A stretch of 42,167 nucleotides of DNA from Streptosporangiaceae bacterium (GCA_025934635.1 JAICWX010000039.1:1-42167), one strand, 5' to 3'; counted from the stretch's first letter, positions 17,088-26,347 are shown. The notes: generated from the sequence alone by a model not told the origin. Translations and numbers: made by a program.

Positions 17088-17660
17088 TCAGCCGCTGCAG
17101 ACGGACGGCGCGGTGCCGTTGTTCTCCAGCTTGAGCAGCTGGCAGAAGCTGATGTCGCCGACCTTCCAGATGCCGTCCTCGTACACCGCGGTACCGGTCT
17201 GGTTGGCCAGCGCGGTGGCCCCGCTCAGCGTGATGTCGTAGCTCACGGTGGCCGAGGTGGCCGAGTTCACCACCACCGCGGTGACCTTGGCCCCGGCCGT
17301 GCTGGCCAGCCCCGACCCGGCCTGGGCCTTGATGATCGCGGCGAACTTGTCCCCGTTCTGCAGCACCGAGATCTTCTTCGCGGCCGAGGTGGAGCCGTTG
17401 AAGAACGCCTCCCAGTTGGCGGTGATCAGCGCCTTGGCGTTGCCGCCCGCGGCGGCCGGGGCCGAGCTGCTGGCCGAGCTGCTGGCGGGCGCGGATGAGG
17501 ACGGTGGCGCCGATGCGGCCGCGGACGAGGAACCGGCGGCGCTGGCCGACGGCGCGCCCGCGGCGGACGTCGAGCTGCTGCTGCAGGCGGCGGCCGTCGC
17601 GGTCAGGGCCAAGCCGAGCAACGGGACCGCAATCCGGTGAGCCAGGAGCTGGAACCGCAT
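17088..17660 (-). CDS. Secreted lipoprotein with Ser/Ala-rich linker
   Basis: The start is set at ATG 17660 because AGGAGG lies 6 bases before it; 96 bp of open frame upstream has no such signal. The 190-residue product has a signal peptide (MRFQLLAHRIAVPLLGLALT) ending in a lipobox with C at TAAAC. A linker of about 45 Ser/Ala/Pro residues follows, then a globular domain of about 110 residues similar in pattern to mycobacterial low-molecular-weight lipoprotein-antigen/NTF2-like domains (WEAFFNGST, YEDGIWKVGDISFCQLL). Two Cys residues near the C-terminus could form a disulfide. Its gene leads the MFS exporter. Confidence 0.82.
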   Translation of the reverse strand: MRFQLLAHRIAVPLLGLALTATAAACSSSSTSAAGAPSASAAGSSSAAASAPPSSSAPASSSASSSAPAAAGGNAKALITANWEAFFNGSTSAAKKISVLQNGDKFAAIIKAQAGSGLASTAGAKVTAVVVNSATSATVSYDITLSGATALANQTGTAVYEDGIWKVGDISFCQLLKLENNGTAPSVCSG

Positions 17661-17798
17661 CACACGCCTCCTAGGAGCACTGTCTTTTTGTGCTTGCTCA
17701 GTCTGCCCCGAATGTTTCCCCGGAGTTGGCTGGTTACGCGTCCCTCCCCGACGCATCCGTCAGGGTCGGTGCTCCCGGTTTTCCCGACTGTGAGGCTC

Positions 17799-18050
17799 TT
17801 ACCAGCGGAAATGTACGAAAACGCGACCGAAGTTCTTCGAGTCCTTCTCCAGCCGGTGGTATTTCGCTTTGATCTCTTTTTGCTCGAGGAACCGCAGTAC
17901 GTGCTTTTTGAGCTGCCCCGAGCCCTTGCCCGGGATGATCTCGACCAGCGGCGCCTTCTTGGCCACCGCCTCGTCGATGATCGCGTTCAGGGCCCGGTCG
18001 ATGTCCTGGCCCCGGTTGTAGATGTCATGCAGGTCAAGCTTGAGCTTCAT
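17799..18050 (-). CDS. Small Smr-domain protein
   Basis: An 83-residue stand-alone Smr (MutS-related) domain: the LDLHD motif near the N-terminus (the usual form is LDLHG), the central VEIIPGKGSGQLKKHV carrying the GxGxG loop, and the C-terminal FVHFRW. Smr domains bind or nick nucleic acid, and several are now linked to RNA cleavage on stalled ribosomes. The start is ATG 18050, with GTG 18056 as an alternative; both overlap the end of gntK, so translation is coupled. A Smr partner for a sugar kinase has no obvious joint function. Confidence 0.82.
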   Translation of the reverse strand: MKLKLDLHDIYNRGQDIDRALNAIIDEAVAKKAPLVEIIPGKGSGQLKKHVLRFLEQKEIKAKYHRLEKDSKNFGRVFVHFRW

Positions 18051-18570
18051 GGTCACCGCCCTGAGGAAACAGTACAGCGACGATGGCGCCGGCCGTCGTC
18101 TCCGGGTCGGCCGCCGGCACCACGGTCAGCACCCGCTCGCCGGCCCCTGCCTCTTCGGGACTGGGGAGTTCCAGGTCGGCGAACTGGCTGCCGAGCAGCT
18201 GCTCAGGGAAGAAGTGGCCGTGCCGGGCGGCCAGCCGGCGGGCCAGTTCCTCGCGGTCCGGGGCCAGGAACACCATCCGCGCCCGCGGCCGGCCGCCTAG
18301 CAGCAGGTCCCGGTAGGAGCGCTTGAGTGCCGAGCAGGTGATCACGGCCGGGTCGTTCCCCGCGATGCGCTCGTCCATCCACGCCCCGATGGCGCGCAGC
18401 CAGGGCCAGCGGTCCTCGTCGGTGAGCGGGACGCCGGCCCGCATCTTGGCCACGTTGGCGGCCGGGTGGAAGTCGTCGGCGTCGGCGAACTGCCAGCCCA
18501 GCCGCCCGGCCAGCAGCGCGCCGACGGTCGTCTTGCCGCTGCCGGACACCCCGGCCACGATCACGATCAT
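18034..18570 (-). CDS. gntK: Gluconokinase (GntK type)
   Basis: A 178-residue P-loop kinase. It has Walker A GVSGSGKTT (residues 8-16), the substrate segment DADDFHPAANVAKMRAGVPLTDEDRWPWL, and TCSALKRSYRDLL, all diagnostic of thermoresistant gluconokinase. It converts D-gluconate to 6-phosphogluconate for the pentose phosphate pathway. Length is normal. It starts 13 bp after the broken GH25 gene and overlaps the Smr gene. No gluconate transporter or GntR regulator is nearby. Confidence 0.94.
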   Translation of the reverse strand: MIVIVAGVSGSGKTTVGALLAGRLGWQFADADDFHPAANVAKMRAGVPLTDEDRWPWLRAIGAWMDERIAGNDPAVITCSALKRSYRDLLLGGRPRARMVFLAPDREELARRLAARHGHFFPEQLLGSQFADLELPSPEEAGAGERVLTVVPAADPETTAGAIVAVLFPQGGDHEAQA

Positions 18571-18582
18571 CTCGGGGAGAGC

Positions 18583-19150
18583 CTAGGAGACCTCGTAGCC
18601 GAACGCGATGTTGGACCCGCTGCCGTGCGGCACCGTGATCACCGTGACGGCGCTGGCACCGGTATTGAGCTGACCTGACTGCACTTCGACCTCCACCTGC
18701 GGCTGGAACGAGCCGATCCACGCGGTCAGCTCGGCCGGGGTTCCGTTGAACACGTCGCTGTCATGACTGCTGGCCGCGCCCGACTGCCAGAACCGCCAGG
18801 CGCTCCAGGGGGCGGGGGCGGGCGGCGTCGCCGACTGGAAGATGGCCAGCCACAGCGGGTACGAGCCGAGGCCGGCGCAGTTGCCTGCGGTGATGAAGCT
18901 GAAGAAGGAGTACACGCCGCGCGGGTTGTGCGGGCGCAGCGCGCTCAGCTGGGTCATGAAGTCGCGGGCGCAGGCGGCCACGGCGGCCGACGACGCGCCG
19001 GGCGTCTCGTTGTCCAGCCAGAGCATGTCGGCGGGGTCCAGGCCGACCTTGTTGAAACGTCAGGCCCGACGTGCCGTCCCAGTTGAACTCGCCGGCGAAA
19101 TTGGATACGTCGATACCACGGGCGTTCCCCGCCAACGCGCCACCCCCAGC
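18583..19150 (-). pseudogene. GH25-like lysozyme, deleted and frameshifted
   Basis: The downstream frame (18583 to about 19,055) encodes DPADMLWLDNE, then a GVYSFFSF-like strand and WSAWRFWQSG, the catalytic-core features of GH25 muramidases. The N-terminal strand GIDVSNFAGEFNWDGTSG, which should precede it by about 60 residues, lies immediately upstream in a different frame (about 19,117 to 19,060). So roughly 60 codons are missing and the join is out of frame near 19,055. No start codon with a ribosome site is seen. The gene is probably dead, although the 147-residue 3' frame starting at ATG 19026 could still be translated. Confidence 0.65.
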
Positions 19151-19205
19151 GACCCCTCGACCCTTCTGCTCCGCTGTGATCGTAGCGTGATGCTTACCAT
19201 GAGGA

Positions 19206-20045
19206 GTGGTGAATTCTGCGGGTGTAATCCTGGCAGGCGGGCAATCATCTCGGATGGGCACGCCCAAGGCCGCACTGGAGTGGCACGGGTCTACGCTGCT
19301 GCGCCGGACCGCCGGGATCGTGGCGCGGGCGACGAGCGGCCCGGTCATAGTCGTCCGCGCCCCCGGACAGGACCTTCCGGAGCTGCCAGCAGGCATCGGA
19401 GTAGTCGATGACCCGCGCGAAGGCCGGGGCCCGTTGCAGGGCATCGCCGCCGGGCTGGCTGCCCTGGGCGGGCGCGCCGATGTCGCGTTCGTCTGCTCTA
19501 CCGATATGCCGTTCCTGCACCCGGCCTTCGTCCAGCGGGTGCTGAGTGCGCTGGCCGAGGGCGACGGCTGGGATGTCGCCTTGCCGGTGGCCCGCGGGTA
19601 CAAGCAGCCGCTGGCCGCCGGGTACAGCGTTTCGCTGGCGGCGGCCGCCGAACGACTCGTCAAGGAGGATCGGCTCCGGCCCGCCTTCCTACTCGACGAG
19701 TGCCGGGTGCGAACGCTGGACGACGCCGACCTGAGGCGGAACCCGGTGCTCGCCGCGCTCGACCCGGACCTGGACTCGGTGCTGAACGTCAACACACCCG
19801 CCGACTACGCCGCTGCCCGGGGACGGCCGGCGCCCGAGGTGACGGTCAGGCTCTTCGGCACCCTGGCGAGGGGCGATGACGACGACGGACCGCGCGTGGT
19901 CCGCGCCGCCACCGTGGGCGCCGCCGCCGACGCCCTGGCCGTGGTGTTCGACCGTCACGTGACGGCAGCGCTGAACGGTGACCAGATCACCCGCGACCGC
20001 CAGGCGCCGCTCGCGGCGGGCGACACCGTCTTCTTTGCGGTTTAG
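19206..20045 (+). CDS. mobA: MobA nucleotidyltransferase fused to a MoaD-like domain
   Basis: A 279-residue protein. Residues 1-205 are MobA (Mo-cofactor guanylyltransferase): nucleotide loop ILAGGQSSRMGTPKAAL (residues 8-24), VVDDP, metal Asp in CSTDMPFL (residues 97-104) and LNVNTPADY. Residues ~209-279 form a MoaD/ThiS-type beta-grasp domain (EVTVRLFGTLA, AALNGDQI, LAAGDTVFFAV) that stops where MoaD normally continues to its terminal Gly-Gly. The start is a GTG pair at 19206/19209 after GAGGAG. It lies 29 bp before the formate dehydrogenase gene, so it probably supplies bis-MGD to that enzyme. Confidence 0.85.
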   Translation: MVNSAGVILAGGQSSRMGTPKAALEWHGSTLLRRTAGIVARATSGPVIVVRAPGQDLPELPAGIGVVDDPREGRGPLQGIAAGLAALGGRADVAFVCSTDMPFLHPAFVQRVLSALAEGDGWDVALPVARGYKQPLAAGYSVSLAAAAERLVKEDRLRPAFLLDECRVRTLDDADLRRNPVLAALDPDLDSVLNVNTPADYAAARGRPAPEVTVRLFGTLARGDDDDGPRVVRAATVGAAADALAVVFDRHVTAALNGDQITRDRQAPLAAGDTVFFAV

Positions 20046-20074
20046 GCTGGCCCCGCCTCGGTAGTCTGAGAGCC

Positions 20075-23000
20075 ATGGGACCCAGGCGGCGGATCGGATC
20101 ATGGCCTGTCTACCGGCAGCTCACCGGAACCGATCGGCGTGGCCTCGGCGCCGCGGCCGACAGCGGCAAGTTCCGGTCGGCCCGGACGAGCACCGCCGAT
20201 GAGGTGGTCAAGTCGGTCTGTCCGTACTGCGCGGTGGGGTGCGCCCAGAACGTCTTCGTCAAAGACAGCAAGGTCGTGCAGATCGAGGGCGATCCTGATT
20301 CACCGGTCAGCCGCGGTCGCCTGTGCCCTAAGGGTTCAGCCAGCCTCCAGCTCACCACCGGAGGCTCGCGCGAGTACAAGGTGAAGTACCGCCGCCCGTT
20401 CGGTACCGAATTTGAGGATCTGGACCTGGATACGGCGATGGACATGATCGCCGACCGGGTGCTGGCTGCCCGCCGCCACGGCTGGCAGTGGGAGGTGGAC
20501 GGGAACCGGACCCGGCGGACCCTCGGGTTCGCCAGCCTGGGCGGCGCGACCCTCGACAACGAAGAGAATTACCTGATCAAGAAGCTGTTCACCGCGCTCG
20601 GGGCGATCCAGATCGAGAACCAGGCCCGGATATGACACTCCTCCACCGTCCCCGGTCTGGGGACTAGCTTCGGCCGCGGCGGCGCCACCGGGTTCCAGCA
20701 GGACCTGGTCAACGCCGACTGCATCCTCATCGAGGGCTCGAACATGGCCGAGTGTCACCCGGTGGGATTCCAGTGGGTGATGGAGGCCAAGGCGCGCGGG
20801 GCGAAGGTCATCCACGTCGACCCGCGGTTCACCCGGACCAGCGCGGTGGCTGACATGTACGTGCCGCTGCGCGCGGGCTCGGACATCGCATTCCTGGGCG
20901 GGATCATCAACTACGTCCTGACCCGGGACAAGTACTTCCGCGACTACGTGCTGAACTACACCAACGCGGCCACCTTGCTCACCGAGGACTTCGCCGACAC
21001 CGAGGACCTGGACGGGGTGTTCTCCGGCCTGGACCGCGACCATCGCACCTACGACTTCGAGGCGTGGCGATATCAGGGAGCTGACGTCTCGGCTTCGGCC
21101 GGGGACCGTGACCGGCCCGACGCCGGTAACGGACAGGCACACGGCGAAGTACGCCGCTCGGCTCGCGGCGAGGCGCACGGCTCGGGCGGCGCCGCCGCCC
21201 ACATGGACCCGGAACGGGACGAGACACTGCAGCATCCGCGGTGCGTGTTCCAGGTGCTGAAGCGGCACTTCGCCCGGTACACGCCGACGATGGTCGAGCA
21301 GGTCTGCGGGGTGCCGCCGGAGGCGTTCACCCGGATCTGCGAGCTGGTGACGGAGAACTCGGGCCCCGACCGGACCACGGCGTTCGTCTACAGCGTGGGC
21401 TGGACCCAGCACACCGTGGGCGTGCAGTACATCCGCACCGCGGCCATCCTCCAGCTGTTGCTCGGCAACATCGGGCGGCCGGGCGGGGGCATCCTGGCGC
21501 TGCGCGGGCACGCCTCGATCCAGGGCTCGACCGATATCCCCACCCTGTTCGACCTGCTGCCCGGCTACCTGCCCATGCCGCATGTGCACGGCAACGAGGA
21601 CCTGGCCGCCTACGTGGCCGACGAGGGTATGGATAAGGGCTTCTGGGCCAACATGGGCAGCTATATGGTCAGCCTGCTGAAAGCCTACTGGGGTGACGCG
21701 GCCACGGCCGAGAACGACTTCTGCTTCGACTACCTGCCCCGGCTGACCGGCAGCCACGGCACCTACCAGACCGTGGTGGAGCAGATCGAGGGCCGCTGCC
21801 AGGGGTATTTCCTGTTCGGCCAGAACCCGGCGGTCGGCTCGGCCAACGGCCGCATGCAGCGGGCCGGCCTGGCCGGCCTGGACTGGCTGGTGGTGCGGGA
21901 CCTGGTGATGATCGAGAGCGCGACATTCTGGCAGAACGGGCCGGAGATCGAGACCGGGGAGACGCGGACCGAGGACATCAAGACCGAGGTTTTCTTCCTG
22001 CCCGCGGCCGCGCACACCGAGAAGAACGGCTCGTTCACCAATACCCAGCGGATGCTGCAGTGGCACCATGAGGCGGTTCAGCCCGCCGGGGAGGTCCGCA
22101 GCGACTTGTGGTTCACCTACCACCTGGGGCGGCGGATCCGGGAGAAGCTGGCTGCTTCGGTTGATCCGATGGACCGGCCGGTGCTGGATCTGACCTGGGA
22201 TTACCCGGTGGAGGGGCCGCTGGCCGAGCCGTCCGCCGAGGCGGTGCTGGCCGAGGTTAACGGCTGGGACGCCGACGGCAAGCCGCTGTCCTCCTATACC
22301 CAGCTCAAGGACGATGGATCTACCGCCTGCGGGTGCTGGATCTATTGCGGGGTGCGAGCCGACGGCGTGAACCAGGCGGCGCGGCGCAAGCCCGGGTCCG
22401 AGCAGAGCTGGGTCGCACCCGAATGGGGCTGGGCCTGGCCGCTGAACCGGCGGATCCTGTACAACCGCGCCTCGGCCGACCCGGACGGCAAACCGTGGAG
22501 CGAGCGCAAGGCGCTGGTCTGGTGGGACGCCGACGAGGGCAAGTGGACCGGGCACGACATCGCGGACTTCGTCGCCGACCGTCCGCCGTCCTACCGTCCG
22601 CCGCCAGCGGCGACCGGGGTAGCCGCGATCTCCGGTATCGACCCGTTCATCCTGCAGGCCGACGGTAAGGGCTGGCTGTTCGCCCCGGCCGGCGTGGTAG
22701 ACGGCCCGCTGCCCGCGCACTATGAGCCGCAGGAGTCGCCGGTCAGCAACCCGCTGTACCAGCAGCAGCGGAACCCGGTCCGGGAGATCATCAGGCACCG
22801 GCAGAACCCGCTCCAGCCGGTCGGTGACCAGCCCGGCGCGGATGTCTTCCCGTTCGTCGCCACCACCTACCGGCTCACCGAGCACCACACCGCGGGCGGC
22901 ATGTCCCGGATGCTGCCCTACCTGTCGGAGCTGCAGCCTGAGTTCTTCTGCGAGGTATCGCCCGAGCTCGCGGCCGAGCGCGGCCTGGCGAACGCCGGCT

Positions 23001-23323
23001 GGGCCACGATCATCACCGCGCGAACCGCGGTCGAGGCGCGGGTCCTGGTCACCGAGCGGATCAAGCCCATCGAGGTGCAGGGCCGCCGGCTGCACCAGAT
23101 CGGGCTGCCGTACCACTGGGGCGCCAACGGGATCAGCACCGGCGACTCCGCCAACGACCTGACCCACGTGGTCCTGGACCCGAACGTGCACATCCAGGAG
23201 GTCAAGGCGATGGCCTGCGATATCCGCCCGGGCCGGCGGCCGCGCGGGCCCGCGCTGCGGGAACTGGTGCGAGAGTACGTGCGGCGGGCGGGTATTAATG
23301 ACGAGACGGGTACGGAGGTATGA
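20075..23323 (+). CDS. fdhA: Formate dehydrogenase catalytic subunit, selenoprotein (TGA = Sec187)
   Basis: One 1082-residue molybdopterin oxidoreductase read through the in-frame TGA at 20633-20635. The N-terminal [4Fe-4S] motif is CPYCAVGC...LCPKG. The sequence NQARI-Sec-HSSTVPGLG places selenocysteine exactly where formate dehydrogenase N-type enzymes carry it as the Mo ligand. Downstream, GSNMAECHP, HVDPRFTRTSA and the C-terminal MGD-binding domain (LPYHWGANG) follow without a break. A SECIS hairpin follows the TGA. It oxidises formate to CO2 and passes electrons to FdhB and the membrane subunit. A low-complexity Ala/Gly/Arg insert occupies about residues 345-375. No classical Tat signal is visible. 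Selenocysteine machinery must be elsewhere. Confidence 0.95.
20633..20664 (+). promoter_or_regulatory. Sec codon TGA and bacterial SECIS hairpin
   Basis: Twelve nucleotides after the TGA comes GTCCCC-GGTCT-GGGGAC, a perfect 6-bp stem capped by GGUCU. E. coli fdhF has the same GGUCU apical loop at nearly the same distance (11 nt). The hairpin binds SelB and recodes UGA. The encoded residues HSSTVPGLGTS also match the family, so both RNA and protein are conserved. Confidence 0.93.
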
Positions 23324-23324
23324 C

Positions 23325-24152
23325 ATGACCATCGACCCGGCCGCCCGCGCGGGCCACATCGACCACCCGCCGCGGATGGGCTTCTTCACCGATACCTCGA
23401 TCTGCATCGGCTGCAAGGCCTGCGAGGTGGCCTGCAAGGAGTGGAACGAGGTGCCCGAGGACGGGATCAGCCTGTCCGGCCTGTCCTACGACAACACCGT
23501 CGGCCTGGGCGCCTCGACCTGGCGGCACGTGGCCTTCATCGAGCAGCCGGTCTCGCCCGGCGATGCCCCTTCTCCTGGTGACACCGGGATGCGCTGGCTG
23601 ATGTCCAGTGACGTGTGCAAGCACTGCACCGAATCGGCCTGCCTGGACGTGTGCCCGACCGGGGCGCTGTTCCGCACCGAGTTCGGCACCGTGGTGGTGC
23701 AGGACGACGTGTGCAATGGCTGCGGCTATTGCGTGCCAGCCTGCCCGTTCGGCGTTATTGCCCGGCGCGAGGAGGACCATCAGGCGCACAAGTGCACGCT
23801 GTGCTACGACCGGCTGGGCGCGGACCTGGAGCCGGCCTGCGCCAAGGCCTGCCCGACCAAGTCCATCCAGTTCGGCCCGCTGGACGAGCTGCGCGAGCGG
23901 GCCCAGCTGCGGGTCGAGGACCTGCACGCGGCCGGCAATGATGCCGCCCAGCTGTACCTGGAGGACCCGGCCGACGGCATCGGCGGCGGCGGGGCGTTCT
24001 TCCTGCTGCTCGACAAGCCCGAGGTCTACGGCCTGCCGCCCGACCCGGTGGTCACCACCCGGGACCTGCCGGGCATGTGGAAGCACGTGGGGATCGCCGC
24101 GGCGGGCCTGTTCGGCGCCGCCGTGGCCCTGAGCCTGGGGAAGCGACGGTGA
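23325..24152 (+). CDS. fdhB: Formate dehydrogenase iron-sulfur subunit
   Basis: A 275-residue ferredoxin-type subunit with four Cys clusters for four [4Fe-4S] centres: CIGCKACEVAC, CKHCTESACLDVCP, CNGCGYCVPACP and CTLCYDR...CAKACP. A single hydrophobic helix near the C-terminus (HVGIAAAGLFGAAVALSL) followed by KRR anchors it in the membrane. It moves electrons from FdhA to the membrane subunit. The start is set at ATG 23325, just after the fdhA stop, with GGAGG (23314-23318) at ideal spacing; the frame is open further upstream inside fdhA. Its stop overlaps the next gene as GTGA. Confidence 0.95.
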   Translation: MTIDPAARAGHIDHPPRMGFFTDTSICIGCKACEVACKEWNEVPEDGISLSGLSYDNTVGLGASTWRHVAFIEQPVSPGDAPSPGDTGMRWLMSSDVCKHCTESACLDVCPTGALFRTEFGTVVVQDDVCNGCGYCVPACPFGVIARREEDHQAHKCTLCYDRLGADLEPACAKACPTKSIQFGPLDELRERAQLRVEDLHAAGNDAAQLYLEDPADGIGGGGAFFLLLDKPEVYGLPPDPVVTTRDLPGMWKHVGIAAAGLFGAAVALSLGKRR

Positions 24153-25225
24153 ACACCCCCGAGCCGCGCGAGCCAAAGGGCCGCGGCCCCGTCTGGACTG
24201 ACGAGCGACGGAGGAGCGAGGAGGGAAGACGGGGCCTAAAGGCGGCCCGGAGGCGAGCGCGGCCTGAAAATATGGTGCCGGATGCGGAGTTCACCTCCTA
24301 TTACGGCAAGCCGGTGATCAAGGAGCCGGTGTGGGAGCCGGTGGACGTGCCCAGCTACCTCTTCCTCGGCGGCCTGGCCGGCGCCTCGTCGGTGCTGGCG
24401 GCCGGGTCCCAGCTGTCCGGCCACCGGGAACTGGCCCGGGTGGCCAAGGTGACCGCCCTCGGCGCGATCAGCGGATCGGCCGTCGCGCTCATCCACGACC
24501 TGGGGCGGCCCGGCCGGTTCTTCAACATGCTGCGGGTGTTCAAGCCGAGCTCGCCGATGAGCATGGGCTCCTGGCTGCTGGCCGGGTACGGTCCGCTGGC
24601 CGGCGCGGCCGCGGTGTCCGAGGTGACCGGGATCCTCCCCGCCGCCGGGACCGCCGCGACTCTCGGCGCGGCCCTGCTCGGCCCGCCCCTCGCGACTTAC
24701 ACCGCCGCGCTGATCTGCGACACGGCCGTGCCGTCCTGGCACGCGGGCTACCGGGAGATGCCGTACCTGTTCGCCGGCTCCGCGGCCGGCGCGGCCGGCG
24801 GCCTCGGCCTGCTCGCCACCCGCCCGGCCGAGGCAGGCCCGGCCCGCCACCTGGCCATCGCCGGCGCCGCCACCGAACTGGTGGCCAAGCAGCTGCTGAT
24901 CAGGCGGCTGGCCGCCACCCCCGGCCTCGAGTCCTCCGGGGGCCTGGCCGAGCCGTACGAGAAAGGCCGGGCGGGCGCCGTGCTGCGGGTCGCCGAGGCG
25001 CTGACCATCGCCGGCCTGGCCGGCGCGGTGCTGGCCGGCACTGGCCTGGCCGGCACTGGCCTGGCCGGCCGGGGGCTCGGGCGCCGCCGGCGCGCCGTCT
25101 CGGCGCTGGCCGGCGCGTCGCTGCTGGCCGCCTCCATGCTGACTAGGTACGGCGTCTTCGAGGCGGGCATGGTCTCGGCCCGGGACCCCAAATACACGAT
25201 CGTGCCGCAACGCGCCCGCCGCTGA
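24149..25225 (+). CDS. NrfD/PsrC-type membrane subunit of formate dehydrogenase
   Basis: A 358-residue multi-spanning protein with an N-terminal FTSYYGKPVIKEPVWEP signature and about 8-9 hydrophobic helices. NrfD/PsrC subunits take electrons from the iron-sulfur subunit to quinone, so formate oxidation here probably feeds the menaquinone pool without a haem-b subunit. GTG 24149 overlaps the fdhB stop. The first ~40 residues are Arg/Glu-rich and contain a hairpin-forming insert; ATG 24272 (MVPDAEF) is an alternative start matching the conserved core. The C-terminal half has TGLAG repeats. Confidence 0.87.
   Translation: MNTPEPREPKGRGPVWTDERRRSEEGRRGLKAARRRARPENMVPDAEFTSYYGKPVIKEPVWEPVDVPSYLFLGGLAGASSVLAAGSQLSGHRELARVAKVTALGAISGSAVALIHDLGRPGRFFNMLRVFKPSSPMSMGSWLLAGYGPLAGAAAVSEVTGILPAAGTAATLGAALLGPPLATYTAALICDTAVPSWHAGYREMPYLFAGSAAGAAGGLGLLATRPAEAGPARHLAIAGAATELVAKQLLIRRLAATPGLESSGGLAEPYEKGRAGAVLRVAEALTIAGLAGAVLAGTGLAGTGLAGRGLGRRRRAVSALAGASLLAASMLTRYGVFEAGMVSARDPKYTIVPQRARR
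24185..24236. repeat. Inverted repeat in the 5' end of the NrfD gene
   Basis: GGCCCCGTCT (24185-24194) and AGACGGGGCC (24227-24236) pair perfectly over 10 bp around a purine-rich 32-nt loop (GAGCGACGGAGGAGCGAGGA-like). It encodes the odd RRRSEEGRR stretch. It looks like a small palindromic insert or an RNA hairpin that modulates expression of the third operon gene. Confidence 0.6.
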
Positions 25226-25438
25226 ACACAGCTACCGCTGACCCCACGTACACAATTGTCCCGCAATCCGGACGCAGCTGACCATTTCGCGCCTCTCGCC
25301 CGACACAACTGACCCTGGCGGCCCGGTGGCTTCAGTCGTGATACTGGGACATGACGGTCAGCCTGGACAGGGGAGGGGCCAGCTGCCGATGGCAACGGCA
25401 TTAAGGGAGCGGGATCCCAGCCTCCGGCAGGAGGCACG

Positions 25439-25987
25439 GTGAGGTTCTTCCGCACGCGCTCACCCGGCAACACGGCCAGGGAGCCGGACAACCGCGCCTC
25501 CAGGCCGCCGCCCGCTGACCCCGCCCCGCCGACCGCCACCCCCGGTCCGGTCACCGATCCCTCTTCGGTCGCCGATCCCGGTCCTGCGGTCGCCGATCCC
25601 GGTCCTGCGGTCGCCGACTCCGCCCCGCCCGGCACCGATCCCGGCCTTGCGGTGACCGACCCCGGCCTGCCCAGCCAGCTCACCGCGGCCTTCGCCGAGC
25701 CGCCACGGCGGCCGGACCCGGGCGCCGTCGATACGCTGACCCTGCACGACGTGACCGCTTACTTCGCCGGCCAGCGCCCCGGGGACCCGCGCGTCAAGGC
25801 GGGCGCGCTGCTGTCCGTCTCGCACCCCGGCGGCGGACGCCAGGTCTTCCAGGTCTTCCTGGACGCGGCGGACCGGGTGTGCGCCGACGCGTCCGGCGTG
25901 CCGTACGGCCGGCGGGTCATCGCCCGCCGCCTCGACGACGACCTCCTCGATTACCTCGGCGGCGGCAGCCTGCTCATCTTTCGCTAA
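25439..25987 (+). CDS. Hypothetical protein with Pro-rich repeats and a C-terminal domain
   Basis: A 182-residue protein. GTG 25439 is preceded by AGGAGG at good spacing, which supports it as a real gene. Residues ~15-75 are Pro/Ala/Asp-rich, with VADPGPA repeated from an 18-bp DNA repeat. Residues ~90-182 look folded (LTLHDVTAYFAGQ, VFQVFLDAADRVCADA, LLDYLGGGSLLIF). I do not recognise the family. It lies 213 bp after the formate dehydrogenase operon on the same strand, so a link is possible but not shown. Confidence 0.68.
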   Translation: MRFFRTRSPGNTAREPDNRASRPPPADPAPPTATPGPVTDPSSVADPGPAVADPGPAVADSAPPGTDPGLAVTDPGLPSQLTAAFAEPPRRPDPGAVDTLTLHDVTAYFAGQRPGDPRVKAGALLSVSHPGGGRQVFQVFLDAADRVCADASGVPYGRRVIARRLDDDLLDYLGGGSLLIFR

Positions 25988-26154
25988 CGGCGTTCCGCGC
26001 GCGGCGCGGTTCTTCTCGCGGTGCTGGTTCCCGGTAGCGTTGCTCGGGAGTGAGATGTCAGGCGGCTGGGACCCGGCCGGTCCCTGACCTCAACTGCTGC
26101 ATCCGCACCACAGCCCGCGCCCGTCACATACCCCGCTCTCACCTGGCCCCCGGC

Positions 26155-26181
26155 AACGACATCGATGCTCCATCAATGTCG
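26155..26181. repeat. Dispersed dyad element, copy 2
   Basis: The core CATCGATG-CTC-CATCAATG (26160-26178) extends to AACGACATCGATG on the left and CATCAATGTCG on the right, a near-perfect hairpin with a CTC loop. An identical 19-bp core follows 31 bp later. Confidence 0.75.
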
Positions 26182-26188
26182 CGGCAGC

Positions 26189-26212
26189 GGCATCGATGCT
26201 CCATCAATGCCG
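26189..26212. repeat. Dispersed dyad element, copy 3
   Basis: The core at 26191-26209 is identical to copy 2, but the flanks are GG on the left and CC on the right, so flank pairing is kept with different bases (GGCATCGATG / CATCAATGCC). Such compensatory change points to selection on the hairpin. Confidence 0.75.
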
Positions 26213-26318
26213 TTGGCTGCGGCCCCGGGTGCGGCGGTCTGGCATCAGGCGCACCACGGGCACCACTCACTCGCCCGCGCTGTCCCGGAATGAAACTGGG
26301 CGGAATTAACTGGCGGAT

Positions 26319-26347
26319 TTGCTTGTTACCGGCTACAGTTACATATT
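26319..26347 (+). promoter_or_regulatory. Possible promoter for rho
   Basis: TTGCTT, 17 bp, CATATT: three of six and four of six matches to the -35 and -10 consensus. It would give a leader of about 195 nt before rho. Confidence 0.28.

Noticed and set aside
20636..23323. Formate dehydrogenase as a pseudogene split by a nonsense mutation
   Set aside because: The TGA is at the exact Sec position, with conserved flanks and a matching SECIS hairpin.
20336..23437. 1033-codon open frame on the minus strand opposite the formate dehydrogenase
   Set aside because: No recognisable motif; the plus strand carries the full enzyme. Composition artefact.
25226..25438. Searched for tRNA-Sec (selC) near the formate dehydrogenase
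   Set aside because: No long acceptor/variable arm or T-loop found; only a spacer with a ribosome site for the next gene.
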